Origin: Betaproteobacteria bacterium HGW-Betaproteobacteria-2
GTDB lineage: Bacteria; Pseudomonadota; Gammaproteobacteria; Burkholderiales; Methylophilaceae
NCBI GenBank assembly: GCA_002842255.1
Contig: PHCM01000004.1
Location: 1 to 16,368 of the forward strand
Length of the DNA: 16,368 bases
Direction of reading: 5' to 3'
Program-made: the position numbers and the translations under genes
Notes under the pieces: generated by a model
Databases searched by the model: none
What the model was told of the DNA's origin: nothing
Seen by the model: only the letters and a program-made list of their open reading frames with translations
Part shown: piece by piece, positions 1-6,604 of the stretch
How positions within the stretch are numbered: position 1 is the first letter of the stretch
How the letters are laid out: each line of letters begins with the position of its first letter

Positions 1-302
1 TGGCAGACGTAGTCCAGCATTTCGATGGTTTCTATATCGAAACTGGAATTTCCGGGCACCGTGAACTTGTCGCCGGCCTTGTAGGTATTCCATTCAGACT
101 CGCCCTGCAGCCTGACCTTGCAGACGCCGAGATTGATTTCCATCAACTCGGGAGCAACGGTGTTGAAAGTCAGGGTGCTGGGGAAGATGACACCGATAGT
201 GCTACGCGTGCCGTTAGGCAGCAGCACGGTGTGGCTGACACATTTGCCATCGAAATAGACGTTGGCTTTCTTTTTGACACTGACATTATCGAATTGCGCC
301 AT
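1..302 (-). CDS. ppnP: Pyrimidine/purine nucleoside phosphorylase PpnP (3' end cut by window edge)
   Basis: This small cupin-fold enzyme phosphorolyses nucleosides to the free base and ribose-1-phosphate in the cytoplasm (family knowledge; formerly YaiE/DUF1255). One hundred codons are visible from the ATG at 302. The family is about 95-105 residues long, so only the last few residues are off the left edge. Family hallmarks seen are the S-T-I-G-V-I-F-P segment (34-41), the T-F-N-T-V-A-P-E stretch (45-52), W-x-x-Y-x-A-G-D-x-F-x-V-P-G (71-84) and the terminal D-Y-V-C (97-100), which match the order in E. coli PpnP (SVGVM, YTFSTAEPE, YEAGSVFNVPGHSEF, SYLC). An AGGGG Shine-Dalgarno lies about nine bases before the start. 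It appears to be transcribed alone from the promoter at 333-341. Confidence 0.93.
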   Translation of the reverse strand, partial: MAQFDNVSVKKKANVYFDGKCVSHTVLLPNGTRSTIGVIFPSTLTFNTVAPELMEINLGVCKVRLQGESEWNTYKAGDKFTVPGNSSFDIETIEMLDYVC

Positions 303-332
303 GCTAATTACCCCTGGATTTTCAAGCTTGTG

Positions 333-341
333 ATTATCGCA
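333..341 (-). promoter_or_regulatory. Candidate extended -10 promoter of ppnP
   Basis: On the minus strand this reads TGCGATAAT, a TGN-extended -10 element with five of six matches to TATAAT. The implied start near 326 gives a leader of about 24 nt that contains the AGGGG ribosome binding site. No good -35 hexamer stands at the usual distance, which is tolerated by extended -10 promoters. Inferred from sequence only. Confidence 0.4.
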
Positions 342-377
342 GAAATCGGGCTCGGCCTCCACTGGCAACCAGCCGGA

Positions 378-406
378 CTTGAAGTATCGCAGCGAAATAC
401 TTCAAG
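378..406. repeat. Perfect 10-bp inverted repeat upstream of ppnP
   Basis: CTTGAAGTAT (378-387) and ATACTTCAAG (397-406) are perfect reverse complements around a 9-nt loop. No T-run follows on either strand, so it is not an intrinsic terminator. It sits roughly 40-70 bp upstream of the putative ppnP -10 and could be an operator for a dimeric regulator. The 291-bp space 303-593 has no credible gene; it holds this element, the repeat at 474-496 and a CTGTTAACAG palindrome at 562-571. Confidence 0.6.
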
Positions 407-473
407 CAGGCATGCAGCAAAGCTGCTGCTCGCAAAACTCGGCTGGGCGGAGACAGATTTCGCCGGTTTTACA

Positions 474-496
474 GGTCAATAGTCATTCTATTGACC
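474..496. repeat. Perfect 9-bp inverted repeat with 5-nt loop
   Basis: GGTCAATAG (474-482), loop TCATT, CTATTGACC (488-496). It is followed on the plus strand by a run of A, not T, and no T-run is found at the 3' side on the minus strand either, so a terminator is unlikely. It lies between the end of the aldo/keto reductase gene and ppnP and may be an operator or a transcript hairpin. Confidence 0.55.
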
Positions 497-593
497 AAAA
501 AAGCGGTGGAATATGGGCCGGCCATGTGAATTTACAGACGATTTCCCTTAAGTCCGACAGGCTGTTAACAGGACCGATTGATGACACGTATTG

Positions 594-1643
594 TCAGGGG
601 GCGGGGTTCATGTAACGCAAATGAATCTGCTCGATTTCAGCCAGCAATTCCGCCGGCAGCGGTTTTTGCCAGACCGCAAGGTTCTCCCGCAGCTGCTGCA
701 TGCTGGTCGCACCGATAATGGTACTGGTCACAAACCAGCGATGATAGACAAAGGAAAGCGCCAGTTCGGCTGGACTAAAACCATGTTGCCGTGCCAATGC
801 GGCATACGCGGCGCTGGCCGGCGCCACGTTGGGTTTTTCATAGCGCTGGGCAAACCCCCTGAACATGCTGGCGCGGCCGCTGCCGCCTTCCAGATATTTA
901 GCCGTCAGGTGGCCGAATGCCAGCGGCGAATAAGCCAGCAAGCTAAGCCCCTCGCGATAACATATCTCTGCCAGGCCAAACTCGAAACCGCGATTGATCA
1001 GGTTGTAGCAATTCTGGATGCTGACGATGACCGGCAAATCATGCTGACGCGCCAATCGCAGAAACTCCATGACACCCCACGGCTGCTCGTTGGAAACGCC
1101 GATGTGACGGATTTTGCCTTCCGCCACCAGTTCCGCCAGCGCCTGCAACTGATCATGAATACCGACCCACTGCCGCTGCTCGCCCTGCTCGAACTCCTGC
1201 GCGGGGTCGAACTGGTATTGGCCGAACATCGGCACATTGCGTTCCGGCCAGTGCAGCTGATAGAGATCGATATAGTCGGTTTGCAGGCGTTGCAGAGAAC
1301 CATCGACCGCCTCGCGCAGATTTCGCCGGTCGATGGCCCGCGGCCCGCCGCGTATCCATTCCAGCTTGCGTCGCGGCCCGGCGATCTTGGTGGCGAGCAC
1401 GATATCCTCGCGACGCTGATGCCGGAGCCAGTTGCCGACGATGGTTTCGGTGCGGGTATAGGTCTCGGCCCGTGGTGGCACTGGATACATCTCTGCCGTA
1501 TCGATGAAATTGATGCCCTGCGTCAGCGCATAATCAAGCTGTTCATGCGCCTCCGCCTCGGTGTTCTGTTCGCCGAAAGTCATGGTACCAAGGCAGATTG
1601 CAGATACACGGAGCTCGCTTTGCCCCAGTTGACGATATTCCAT
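594..1643 (-). CDS. tas: Tas-like aldo/keto reductase (NADP(H)-dependent)
   Basis: This is a cytoplasmic TIM-barrel oxidoreductase of 349 residues, almost the length of E. coli Tas (346), and closely similar to it throughout: the L-G-T-M-T-F-G-E-Q-N segment (18-27), F-I-D-T-A-E-M-Y-P-V-P-P (46-57), D-Y-I-D-L-Y-Q-L-H-W-P (123-133) and the ending N-P-A-P. The aldo/keto reductase tetrad is present as Asp48, Tyr53, Lys86 and His131. The physiological substrate is unknown; E. coli Tas was found through suppression of tyrosine auxotrophy. I chose the ATG at 1643 over an ATG at 1670 because it begins the conserved M-E-Y-R-Q-L-G motif and has AGGGG about five bases upstream. It starts 54 bp after the histidine kinase stop on the same strand with no good terminator between, so it may be co-transcribed with the two-component operon. 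Confidence 0.88.
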   Translation of the reverse strand: MEYRQLGQSELRVSAICLGTMTFGEQNTEAEAHEQLDYALTQGINFIDTAEMYPVPPRAETYTRTETIVGNWLRHQRREDIVLATKIAGPRRKLEWIRGGPRAIDRRNLREAVDGSLQRLQTDYIDLYQLHWPERNVPMFGQYQFDPAQEFEQGEQRQWVGIHDQLQALAELVAEGKIRHIGVSNEQPWGVMEFLRLARQHDLPVIVSIQNCYNLINRGFEFGLAEICYREGLSLLAYSPLAFGHLTAKYLEGGSGRASMFRGFAQRYEKPNVAPASAAYAALARQHGFSPAELALSFVYHRWFVTSTIIGATSMQQLRENLAVWQKPLPAELLAEIEQIHLRYMNPAP

Positions 1644-1697
1644 ATTTCCCCTGAAACCGGCGCTGATCAATGCGCCAGGATTGACGACACCGTCATG

Positions 1698-3029
1698 TTA
1701 ACGGTTTGGCAGCCAGACTTCCACGCTGAATCCGCCCAGCGCTTGTGAACGACCAAGGTCCAGCCTGCCGCCATAACTTTCAACGATGTCCTTCACAATC
1801 GCCAGTCCGAGACCACTGCCCGGCTGACTTTCATCCGCCCGAAAACCTCGCACGGTGACCTGTTGCAACTCCTCTGGCGTGCAGCCCGGCCCATCATCCT
1901 CGATCGTGAACACCACGCCATCCGACTTTCTTACACCCAGCAATACCCGGTGATTGGCCCATTTACAGGCGTTGTCCAGCAGGTTGCCGAGCAATTCCAG
2001 CAGATCTTCCTGATCGCCGGCAAAGACAGCGTCTTCATCCACGTGCCTTTGGATATCCAGCGTCTTGTCGGCATGCATGAGCTGCAGGGTCTGCACCAGC
2101 ATGTTGATCTCCTCCGGCAGATTGACACGCTGCCCCGGCAAGGCATCGCCTATGAGGCGCGCTCGTTTCAATTCCCTTTCGACGATACGACGCATCGCTT
2201 CAGTCGATTCTTGCAGGGAGCGCTGCAATTCCGGCAACGCCCTGACTTCAGGCTGTTCTGCCATCTGAGAGAGTATCGACAGACGCGTCTTCAGCGCATG
2301 CGCCAGGTTGCCCAGCGCTTCGCGCGAGCGTCTGGCCTTGTTGCCCATGGCAGCCAGCAACCGGTTCAACTCGGCGATTACCGGCGCGATCTCGGCCGGA
2401 CCTGCCATCTCGACACGGTCGGTTTCACCGCGCTCCAGTCGGCCCATATTGGCCCGCAATATCTGCAAGGGCTTGAGCTCTCTCCTGACTATGTAATATT
2501 GCAGCAACAGCAAGACTGCCAATATCAGCGCCGATACCGCACCATAGAGCCACTGGAACTGGCGCAACCCGGCATCGAACTGCTTCAGGTCCTCCGCCAC
2601 GGTGATGCCGATCAGCCTGTCCTGCTTGAGATAACCATGTGTGACCGACAGCAGTCGCTGCTTGTCCGGGCCGTCCATGGTCAGCCGAACTTCAACCCCG
2701 ACATTGACATCCGGTGCCAGAAGGTCCTGATCCCAGAGCGAGCGCGAGACATACTGCTGCCCGTCTGACTCGATGATGAAGTAGTGTCCGGAAAACGGAC
2801 GCTGATAAACGGTACTGATGCGCGTAGTATCGATCGTCATCTGGCCCGAGGCGTCGAACTGTATGCCGGCCAGCAGGCTCTCGCTGTCATGCAACAGACG
2901 GCTTGCCATCTGCTCTTCTGTCAGGTGACGAATGGCATAACTGGCCATGCCCCACTGCACGGTCAGCAGCATCACCAAACTGAGAGCCAGCCCCCAGGAA
3001 AGGCGCCCGCTCAATGATTTCACCGACAT
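1698..3029 (-). CDS. PhoQ/QseC-type sensor histidine kinase
   Basis: This is an inner-membrane sensor of 443 residues. Transmembrane helix 1 is at about 12-33, followed by a periplasmic region of roughly 125 residues and helix 2 at about 161-181. A HAMP-like linker follows, then the phosphoacceptor helix with His244 in N-L-A-H-A-L-K-T-R-L, the ATPase N box N-L-L-D-N-A-C-K (349-356), the G1 box E-D-D-G-P-G (377-382) and the G2 box G-S-G-L-G-L-A-I-V (404-412). The A-H-A-L-K-T pattern is that of PhoQ-like kinases, but the proline that normally follows the threonine is arginine here (Arg249). The gene starts 4 bp after the stop of the response regulator, so the two are one operon and a cognate pair. 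Likely inputs, by family analogy, are cations or envelope-active cationic molecules; the ligand cannot be read from the sequence. Confidence 0.93.
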   Translation of the reverse strand: MSVKSLSGRLSWGLALSLVMLLTVQWGMASYAIRHLTEEQMASRLLHDSESLLAGIQFDASGQMTIDTTRISTVYQRPFSGHYFIIESDGQQYVSRSLWDQDLLAPDVNVGVEVRLTMDGPDKQRLLSVTHGYLKQDRLIGITVAEDLKQFDAGLRQFQWLYGAVSALILAVLLLLQYYIVRRELKPLQILRANMGRLERGETDRVEMAGPAEIAPVIAELNRLLAAMGNKARRSREALGNLAHALKTRLSILSQMAEQPEVRALPELQRSLQESTEAMRRIVERELKRARLIGDALPGQRVNLPEEINMLVQTLQLMHADKTLDIQRHVDEDAVFAGDQEDLLELLGNLLDNACKWANHRVLLGVRKSDGVVFTIEDDGPGCTPEELQQVTVRGFRADESQPGSGLGLAIVKDIVESYGGRLDLGRSQALGGFSVEVWLPNR

Positions 3030-3033
3030 GGGC

Positions 3034-3705
3034 TCACGATTCCTTGCTGCTGAACACGTAACCCTGGCCCCGTTTGGTCTGGATCAGTTCAGGGCCAATC
3101 TTCTGCCGCAACCGATTGATATAGACCTCCATGACGTTGCTGTCCTTGTCGCTGTCGTAATCATAGACATGTTCGGCCAGACGGCTCTTGGAAATCACCT
3201 GGTCCGGATTCAGCATGAAATATCGTAACAGGCGATATTCCGTTCCGGTCAGACTTTCTTGACGGCCATTCTCGCCGATCAGGCTCTGCGTCGCTTCATC
3301 CAGCGTGACGCCATGCACCGTCAATGGTCCGGCAGCAGCTCCCTGACTGCGTTTCAATACAGCGCCAACACGTGCCAGCAATTCTTCCACCTGAAACGGC
3401 TTGCCGATGTAATCATCGGCACCCGCCTTGAAACCTTCGACCTTTTCCTGCCAGCTGCCGCGGGCAGTCAATACCACCACCGGCACCTTGTTGCCACGTT
3501 TGCGCCAATTGGCAAGCACTTCCAGCCCTGGGCGCTTGGGTAAGCCCAGATCGAGAATGACCAGATCGTAAGGCTCGATATCGCCCAGACCTTCTGCATC
3601 GACACCGTCAGTGGAAATATCCACGGCATAACCGGCTTGCTGCAAGCTTGCACGCAGTTGAGGTCCTAAAGTTGCATCGTCTTCCACCAACAGCAGTCGC
3701 ATCAA
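3034..3705 (-). CDS. OmpR/PhoP-family response regulator
   Basis: This is a DNA-binding regulator of 223 residues. The receiver domain (about 2-115) has the acidic pocket E-D-D (8-10), the phosphoacceptor Asp52, Thr80 and Lys102. A winged-helix Trans_reg_C domain (about 128-219) ends with the typical N-R-L-R-Q-K-I and R-G-x-G-Y-V-F. PhoP/QseB-like features include G-L-P-x-x-x-G-L-E-V-L. Two adjacent ATG codons are possible (3705 or 3702); the second would give the usual M-R-L-L-L-V-E-D-D beginning. It lies 5 bp downstream of the PepSY gene and 4 bp upstream of the kinase. The direct repeat at 4126-4141 before the operon is a plausible autoregulatory site for this protein. Confidence 0.94.
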   Translation of the reverse strand: MMRLLLVEDDATLGPQLRASLQQAGYAVDISTDGVDAEGLGDIEPYDLVILDLGLPKRPGLEVLANWRKRGNKVPVVVLTARGSWQEKVEGFKAGADDYIGKPFQVEELLARVGAVLKRSQGAAAGPLTVHGVTLDEATQSLIGENGRQESLTGTEYRLLRYFMLNPDQVISKSRLAEHVYDYDSDKDSNVMEVYINRLRQKIGPELIQTKRGQGYVFSSKES

Positions 3706-3710
3706 GCACC

Positions 3711-4046
3711 TCAGTCGTCGATTTCCATCTTGATCAGCTCACCTGTGCCGGCATTGATATCCAGCTCCCACACCACACCCTTGGTATCAAGAATCTCGAC
3801 TTCGTAGATATACAAACCGGATTTCCTGTTGCGCTCCAGCTCGGTTTCAAGGATGTCGCCGGGCTTGATGGAGCGTGCAATCTCCGAGATTTTCTCGAAA
3901 GACAGAATCTTGCCGTCAGCCTGCAATCGGCGCACCTCTACATGACTGACATCCTCACCAGCCTGCACTGGTGCCGCAAACACCAGTAGCAAGGCCATCA
4001 TTGGAACAGTAAGCAACTGACTAATTGAATATATTACGTGTTTCAT
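3711..4046 (-). CDS. Secreted PepSY-domain protein, first gene of the two-component operon
   Basis: This small exported protein has 111 residues. A classic signal peptide (basic M-K-H, a hydrophobic core around 8-26, cleavage after V-Q-A near residue 29) precedes one PepSY domain. The domain shows the pattern L-S-F-E-K-I-S-E-I-A, then G-D-I-L-E-T-E-L-E and the paired strands Y-I-Y-E-V-E-I-L-D-T-K-G-V-V-W-E-L-D, with G-T-G-E-L at the end. PepSY domains are thought to bind or inhibit peptidases or modulate a partner in the envelope. Genes of this type are often linked to PhoP/QseB-like two-component systems, so a role in tuning the neighbouring kinase is likely but inferred. The ATG at 4046 is preferred over 4082 because AGAGGTG lies just upstream and the signal peptide begins there. 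Confidence 0.88.
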   Translation of the reverse strand: MKHVIYSISQLLTVPMMALLLVFAAPVQAGEDVSHVEVRRLQADGKILSFEKISEIARSIKPGDILETELERNRKSGLYIYEVEILDTKGVVWELDINAGTGELIKMEIDD

Positions 4047-4109
4047 ATTGCACCTCTTTGCATGCTCGAAGTCGGAAAACACCTTCCAGGCTTTAGTCGA
4101 TCACATGCC

Positions 4110-4141
4110 AGTATAGTGCCGCAATCTGAATTGAAACTTAA
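4110..4141 (-). promoter_or_regulatory. Candidate promoter and OmpR-family direct repeat before the PepSY-regulator-kinase operon
   Basis: The plus strand at 4126-4141 reads CTGAA-N6-CTTAA, one mismatch from the CTTAA-N6-CTTAA direct repeat described for QseB/PmrA-type regulators, with the 11-bp period expected for OmpR-family dimers. On the minus strand a -10 hexamer TATACT (4115-4110) follows the repeat after 10 bp, the spacing usual where such regulators activate in place of a -35 element. No good -35 hexamer is present. Positive autoregulation by the regulator encoded at 3034-3705 is inferred. Confidence 0.45.
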
Positions 4142-4142
4142 C

Positions 4143-4193
4143 CCGCAAGCAAAAAAAACGGCACCAAAGTGCCGTTTTTTCAGTTGCTTGCGG
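4143..4193 (-). terminator. Rho-independent terminator of argG, nested inside a larger stem
   Basis: The inner hairpin is CGGCAC (4159-4164), loop CAAA, GTGCCG (4169-4174). It is flanked by eight A on the left and six T on the right, so it can act in both directions. On the minus strand it begins 29 bp after the argG stop. Around it, CCGCAAGCAA (4143-4152) and TTGCTTGCGG (4184-4193) form a further perfect 10-bp stem. It insulates argG from the signalling operon that starts just beyond. Confidence 0.9.
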
Positions 4194-4202
4194 ACTTGCC
4201 GA

Positions 4203-5426
4203 TTAACCGCGACGCTTGTCCAGATTGGCAGCGATACGCATGCGCAAAGCATTGAGCTTGATAAAGCCGCCTGCGTCTTTCTGGTCGTAGGCGCCTGCAT
4301 CATCCTCAAACGTAGCAATGGTCGGATCGAACAGCGAATCGGTCTTGCTGTCACGGCCGACCACAATGACGTTGCCCTTGTACAGCTTGAGGCGCACGAA
4401 ACCGTTGACGGTCTTCTGCGTGTGATCAATCAGAGTTTGCAATGCGACGCGCTCCGGGCTCCACCAGTAGCCGTTGTAGATCAAACTGGCATAACGCGGC
4501 ATCAAATCGTCCTTGAGATGAGCGACTTCGCGATCCAATGTCAGCGATTCAATGGCACGGTGCGCCTTCAGCATGATGGTGCCTCCTGGCGTTTCATAGC
4601 AGCCGCGCGACTTCATGCCGACATAGCGGTTTTCAACCAAATCAAGACGGCCGATGCCATGCTTGCCGCCCAGTTTGTTGAGTTCGGCCAGCAGTTCATG
4701 CGGTGCCAGCTTCTTGCCATTGAGCGCGACCGGGTCGCCGTGTACATACTCGATATCCAGATACTCAGCGGCATCCGGCGCTTTTTCAGGACTCACCGTC
4801 CAGCGCCACATATCCTCTTCCGCTTCTGCCGCCGGGTTTTCCAGATGACGGCCTTCGTAGGAAATGTGCAGCAGGTTGGCGTCCATGGAATACGGACTGC
4901 CGCCCTGTTTGTGCTTCATTTCAACAGGGATGCCATGCTGTTCGGCGTAGGCCAGCAATTTTTCGCGCGAAAGCAGGTCCCACTCGCGCCACGGGGCGAT
5001 GACCTTGATGTTCGGATTGAGCGCATAGGCGCCCAGTTCAAAGCGCACCTGATCGTTACCCTTGCCGGTAGCGCCGTGAGAGATGGCATCAGCCTTGGTC
5101 TCGTTAGCGATTTCAATCAGGCGCTTGGCGATCAGCGGACGAGCAATGGACGTCCCCAGCAGGTATTCGCCTTCATAAACGGTATTGGCGCGGAACATCG
5201 GAAACACGAAGTCGCGCACGAACTCTTCCCGCAGGTCGTCGATATAGATTTCCTTGATACCGAATTTCTTCGCCTTCTCACGTGCAGGCTCAAGCTCCTC
5301 GCCCTGGCCGACGTCGGCGGTAAAGGTCACCACTTCGCACTGATAGGTGTCTTGCAGCCACTTGAGAATAACGGAGGTATCCAGCCCGCCCGAATAGGCG
5401 AGTACCACTTTTTTGATTTCGCTCAT
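4203..5426 (-). CDS. argG: Argininosuccinate synthase
   Basis: This enzyme joins citrulline and aspartate at the cost of ATP to give argininosuccinate, the penultimate step of arginine synthesis, in the cytoplasm. The 407-residue length fits the roughly 400-residue subfamily. The N-terminal ATP pyrophosphatase loop A-Y-S-G-G-L-D-T-S is at 10-18. Other family blocks are [26 protein letters not shown] and the citrulline/aspartate-binding [24 protein letters not shown]. An AGGA sequence stands about seven bases before the ATG. It is the last of three same-strand arginine genes (argD, argF, argG), though 225 bp of repeat-bearing spacer separate it from argF, so it may also have its own promoter. 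Confidence 0.98.
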   Translation of the reverse strand: MSEIKKVVLAYSGGLDTSVILKWLQDTYQCEVVTFTADVGQGEELEPAREKAKKFGIKEIYIDDLREEFVRDFVFPMFRANTVYEGEYLLGTSIARPLIAKRLIEIANETKADAISHGATGKGNDQVRFELGAYALNPNIKVIAPWREWDLLSREKLLAYAEQHGIPVEMKHKQGGSPYSMDANLLHISYEGRHLENPAAEAEEDMWRWTVSPEKAPDAAEYLDIEYVHGDPVALNGKKLAPHELLAELNKLGGKHGIGRLDLVENRYVGMKSRGCYETPGGTIMLKAHRAIESLTLDREVAHLKDDLMPRYASLIYNGYWWSPERVALQTLIDHTQKTVNGFVRLKLYKGNVIVVGRDSKTDSLFDPTIATFEDDAGAYDQKDAGGFIKLNALRMRIAANLDKRRG

Positions 5427-5448
5427 ATTTTTCCTAAAAACAATTTTT

Positions 5449-5522
5449 TAGCCACAGAGAACACAGAGAACACAGAGGCCACAGAGTTTTTCTCGGTGTG
5501 CTCTGTGGTTCTCTGTGGCTAG
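5449..5522. repeat. CACAGAG-type inverted repeat element
   Basis: The left arm TAGCCACAGAGAACACAGAG (5449-5468) pairs with CTCTGTGGTTCTCTGTGGCTA (5501-5521), identical except for one extra base. Inside the left half the unit ACACAGAG recurs as short tandem copies, and a CCACAGAG copy follows. Elements of this look are dispersed in intergenic DNA of many environmental bacteria (from memory). It starts 22 bp upstream of the argG ATG, just before its ribosome binding site, so it is probably transcribed as a long hairpin in the argF-argG message. Confidence 0.75.
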
Positions 5523-5563
5523 ATTTTTGGATTACTCAAATTCATTTAATCATTTATGAGACA

Positions 5564-5641
5564 GATGCCGTTTTGGCTACGGCCGCCGCTTCGCGGCTTA
5601 ACTTGCTTTGCAAGTTAGCCTACGCCGAAACAGACTGCATC
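5564..5641. repeat. REP-like multi-hairpin element in the argF-argG spacer
   Basis: Outer imperfect arms run from GATGC (5564-5568) to GCATC (5637-5641) and continue inward as GTTTTGGC-TACGGC against GCCTACGCCGAAAC. Two perfect inner hairpins sit side by side: GCCGC-TTC-GCGGC (5585-5597) and TAACTTGC-TTT-GCAAGTTA (5599-5617). The three-armed shape looks like a mobile palindromic (REP/BIME-like) element. It ends 10 bp before the argF stop codon, in the 3' untranslated part of argF. Confidence 0.55.
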
Positions 5642-5651
5642 CAACCTAAGC

Positions 5652-6572
5652 TCAGCCTGCCACCTTCCCCAGCAAAAGGTATTCCATTAGAGCCTTTTGC
5701 GTGTGCAGTCTGTTTTCAGCCTCATCCCAGACGACGCTGTGCGGGCCGTCTATGACTTCCGCCGCGACTTCCTCGCCGCGATGTGCGGGCAAACAATGCA
5801 TGAACAAGGCATCCTTGGCGGCGACCTTCATCATATCGGCATCGACCTGCCAATCGGCAAAGTCGCGCATGCGTTCCTCGTTCTCGGCCTCGAAGCCCAT
5901 GCTGGTCCAGACATCGGTCGTCACCAGATCGGCGCCGCGGGCGGCTTCCATCGGGTCGGCGAATTCCTCGTAATGGGCATTGCCATAAAGACCGGCACGC
6001 TCCTGCTCGACTTCATAGCCGGGAGGCGTCGAAACATGGACGTTGAAGTCCAGCACTTCTGCCGCCTGCAGCCAGGTGTTGCAGACATTGTTCGAGTCCC
6101 CGATCCACGCCACCGTCTTGCCCTGAATCGGACCACGATGTTCGATAAAGGTGAAAATGTCGGCCAGGATCTGGCATGGATGGTATTCATTGGTCAGGCC
6201 GTTGATCACTGGCACACGGGAGTTTTCGGCGAAACGCTCGATGATCTCCTGCTCGAACGTGCGGATCATGACGATGTCGCTCATGCGCGAAATGACCTGC
6301 GCCGCGTCTTCCACCGGCTCACCGCGGCCAAGTTGCGAATCGCGCGTGTTGAGGTAGATGGCAGTACCGCCCAATTGCTGCATGCCTGCCTCGAACGACA
6401 GGCGCGTTCGCGTACTGGCCTTTTCGAAGATCATGACCAGGGTGCGATCGGTCAAAGGCCAGTATTGCTGATAAGCCTTGAACTGGGCCTTGATCCAGGC
6501 GCTGCGCTCGAAAATGTAATTGAGCTCGTCACGGTTCAAGTCGTTGAATTGTAGAAAGTGTTTGATTGCCAT
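5652..6572 (-). CDS. argF: Ornithine carbamoyltransferase
   Basis: This cytoplasmic transferase makes citrulline from ornithine and carbamoyl phosphate. The 306-residue length is typical. The carbamoyl-phosphate loop S-T-R-T-R is at 53-57, then D-S-Q-L-G-R-G-E-P (78-86), H-P-C-Q (131-134), D-S-N-N-V-C-N-T-W (159-167) and the ornithine-binding M-H-C-L-P-A-H-R-G-E-E-V (258-269). It lies 32 bp downstream of argD on the same strand and is very likely co-transcribed with it. The region before its ATG is A-rich and has no strong Shine-Dalgarno match. Confidence 0.98.
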   Translation of the reverse strand: MAIKHFLQFNDLNRDELNYIFERSAWIKAQFKAYQQYWPLTDRTLVMIFEKASTRTRLSFEAGMQQLGGTAIYLNTRDSQLGRGEPVEDAAQVISRMSDIVMIRTFEQEIIERFAENSRVPVINGLTNEYHPCQILADIFTFIEHRGPIQGKTVAWIGDSNNVCNTWLQAAEVLDFNVHVSTPPGYEVEQERAGLYGNAHYEEFADPMEAARGADLVTTDVWTSMGFEAENEERMRDFADWQVDADMMKVAAKDALFMHCLPAHRGEEVAAEVIDGPHSVVWDEAENRLHTQKALMEYLLLGKVAG

Positions 6573-6604
6573 AATTTGCTTGCTTTTGGTTATGTGCTGC
6601 AGTC

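Noticed and set aside
1659..1676. GGCGC/GCGCC hairpin between the histidine kinase and the reductase as a terminator
   Set aside because: Only five base pairs with an 8-nt loop and no T-run, too weak to call a terminator.
591..1748. A 385-codon open frame on the plus strand
   Set aside because: It is the mirror of the Tas-like reductase, caused by codon-position GC bias; the protein has no recognisable motif.
4038..5522. A 494-codon open frame on the plus strand
   Set aside because: It runs antisense to the unmistakable argG gene; its end is simply the translated CACAGAG repeat. No family resemblance and no ribosome binding site.
5449..5522. Short tandem CACAGAG units considered as a CRISPR-like array
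   Set aside because: Units are 8-9 bp without unique spacers and the whole forms an inverted repeat, not a repeat-spacer array.
5564..5641. Cloverleaf-like fold considered as a tRNA
   Set aside because: No T-loop GTTCGA consensus, no proper acceptor stem/CCA end and no usable anticodon arm.
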